A DNA stretch of 20,142 bases from JAFGDH01 sp964447525 (GTDB lineage Archaea > Aenigmatarchaeota > Aenigmatarchaeia > QMZP01 > QMZT01). Under the pieces are notes generated by a model, which had not been told where the DNA came from, ran no database searches, and saw only the letters and a program-made list of their open reading frames with translations. This document shows, piece after piece, positions 19,778 to 20,142 of the stretch; position 1 is the stretch's first letter; each line of letters starts with the position of its first letter. The position numbers and the translations under genes are program-made. Location: positions 1 through 20,142 of the forward strand of contig CAYUSU010000027.1 in NCBI GenBank assembly GCA_964447525.1. The letters are read 5' to 3'.

Positions 19778-20142
19778 ATGAAGGACGTCATAGGATCAGT
19801 TTTCGTGTCATTCGTTATGGTTTTCATTTTAACGATTTCATTCGCTTCGGCTCAGGTAACACATACCGCTGATGAAATTCATGGAGGCATTTTCCAGCCG
19901 GGTGAATATGATTTTTCTGATTCCAAACTGGAACTCACTGATGATTCTAAACTCATTGTGAATACCGGAATCAGCCCATCCATTAGCGGTATATCTATCG
20001 CAGATTCCGGAATAGGATTGCATGGTTCTGGAGCAACCGGAGTATCTGGCATATCCCTTATTGACGGGGGAGCGGCCATAAGAGGAACAGCCGGAGAAAG
20101 CGCTTATTCGGGCAGGTTCACCGGTGGAAAGGGAGTGATGAT
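19778..20142 (+). CDS. Secreted Gly/Ile/Ser-rich protein (3' end outside window)
   Basis: The frame stays open to the window edge (at least 121 residues). From the ATG at 19778 the first 25 residues form a Sec-type signal peptide: MKD, a hydrophobic core and FASA before Gln. The mature part begins QVTHTADEI and continues with short Gly-rich beta-like units (ISGISI, GIGLHGSGATGVSGISLIDGG). This style is seen in surface adhesins and fibre stalks with beta-helical or solenoid folds. An ATG at 19760 would add six residues before the signal peptide and sits directly after the tandem repeat. I cannot name a family. Confidence 0.75.
   Translation, partial: MKDVIGSVFVSFVMVFILTISFASAQVTHTADEIHGGIFQPGEYDFSDSKLELTDDSKLIVNTGISPSISGISIADSGIGLHGSGATGVSGISLIDGGAAIRGTAGESAYSGRFTGGKGVM

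Overview
The window is archaeal chromosome. It encodes SRP54, aIF2-alpha, ribosomal proteins eS27, eL42 (L44e), eS24, eS27 (S27ae type) and archaeal-type uS15, the polymerase/elongation proteins Rpo7 and Spt4, the repair protein NreA, and tRNAs interrupted by bulge-helix-bulge (BHB) introns. Many genes have a TATA box 20-30 bases before the start codon, a leaderless arrangement; others carry a GAGGT/GGTG ribosome-binding site. Compact spacing, many very small proteins and tRNA introns outside the anticodon loop suggest a reduced-genome, possibly DPANN-like euryarchaeal lineage. That placement is inference.

Layout. 1-1008: 3' part of a PiT phosphate permease, then a small hypothetical. 1017-4532: srp54, a membrane-anchored unknown, aIF2-alpha, eS27 and eL42. 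4672-6945: a membrane-anchored alkyltransferase-like protein without its catalytic Cys, a small unknown, and a HerA-type ATPase. 7050-8765: two small cytosolic unknowns converge on an operon of three proteins with class III (pilin-type) signal peptides. 8801-9218: pre-tRNA-Trp with two introns and pre-tRNA-Arg(GCG) with one, both minus strand. 9272-12720: S27ae, S24e, Spt4, Rpo7, a thioredoxin-like membrane protein and a class I aminotransferase, all minus strand. 12803-15123: nreA, translationally coupled to a PD-(D/E)XK nuclease, then a rhomboid protease. 15169-16427: an AT-richer accessory patch with two tandem paralogues, one frameshifted, and an opposing small gene. 16545-20142: uS15, a small unknown, threonine synthase, a divergent membrane protein, and the start of a secreted Gly-rich protein.

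Two things stand out. First, both tRNAs carry an intron in the T-loop at exactly position 59/60 (37 and 21 nt). Each folds into a textbook BHB whose 4-bp central helix is formed by the T-loop TTCG itself. Second, a dispersed interrupted palindrome (GACRRCTT, about 14 bases, AAGYYGTC, often with CG three bases outside each arm) recurs at about nine places. It lies just upstream of srp54 (two copies), aIF2-alpha (three), tRNA-Trp, the rhomboid gene, uS15 and one accessory gene. Its position between TATA box and start codon, and half-sites 22 bp apart (two helical turns), suggest an operator or leader element of an undescribed regulon covering translation and protein targeting.
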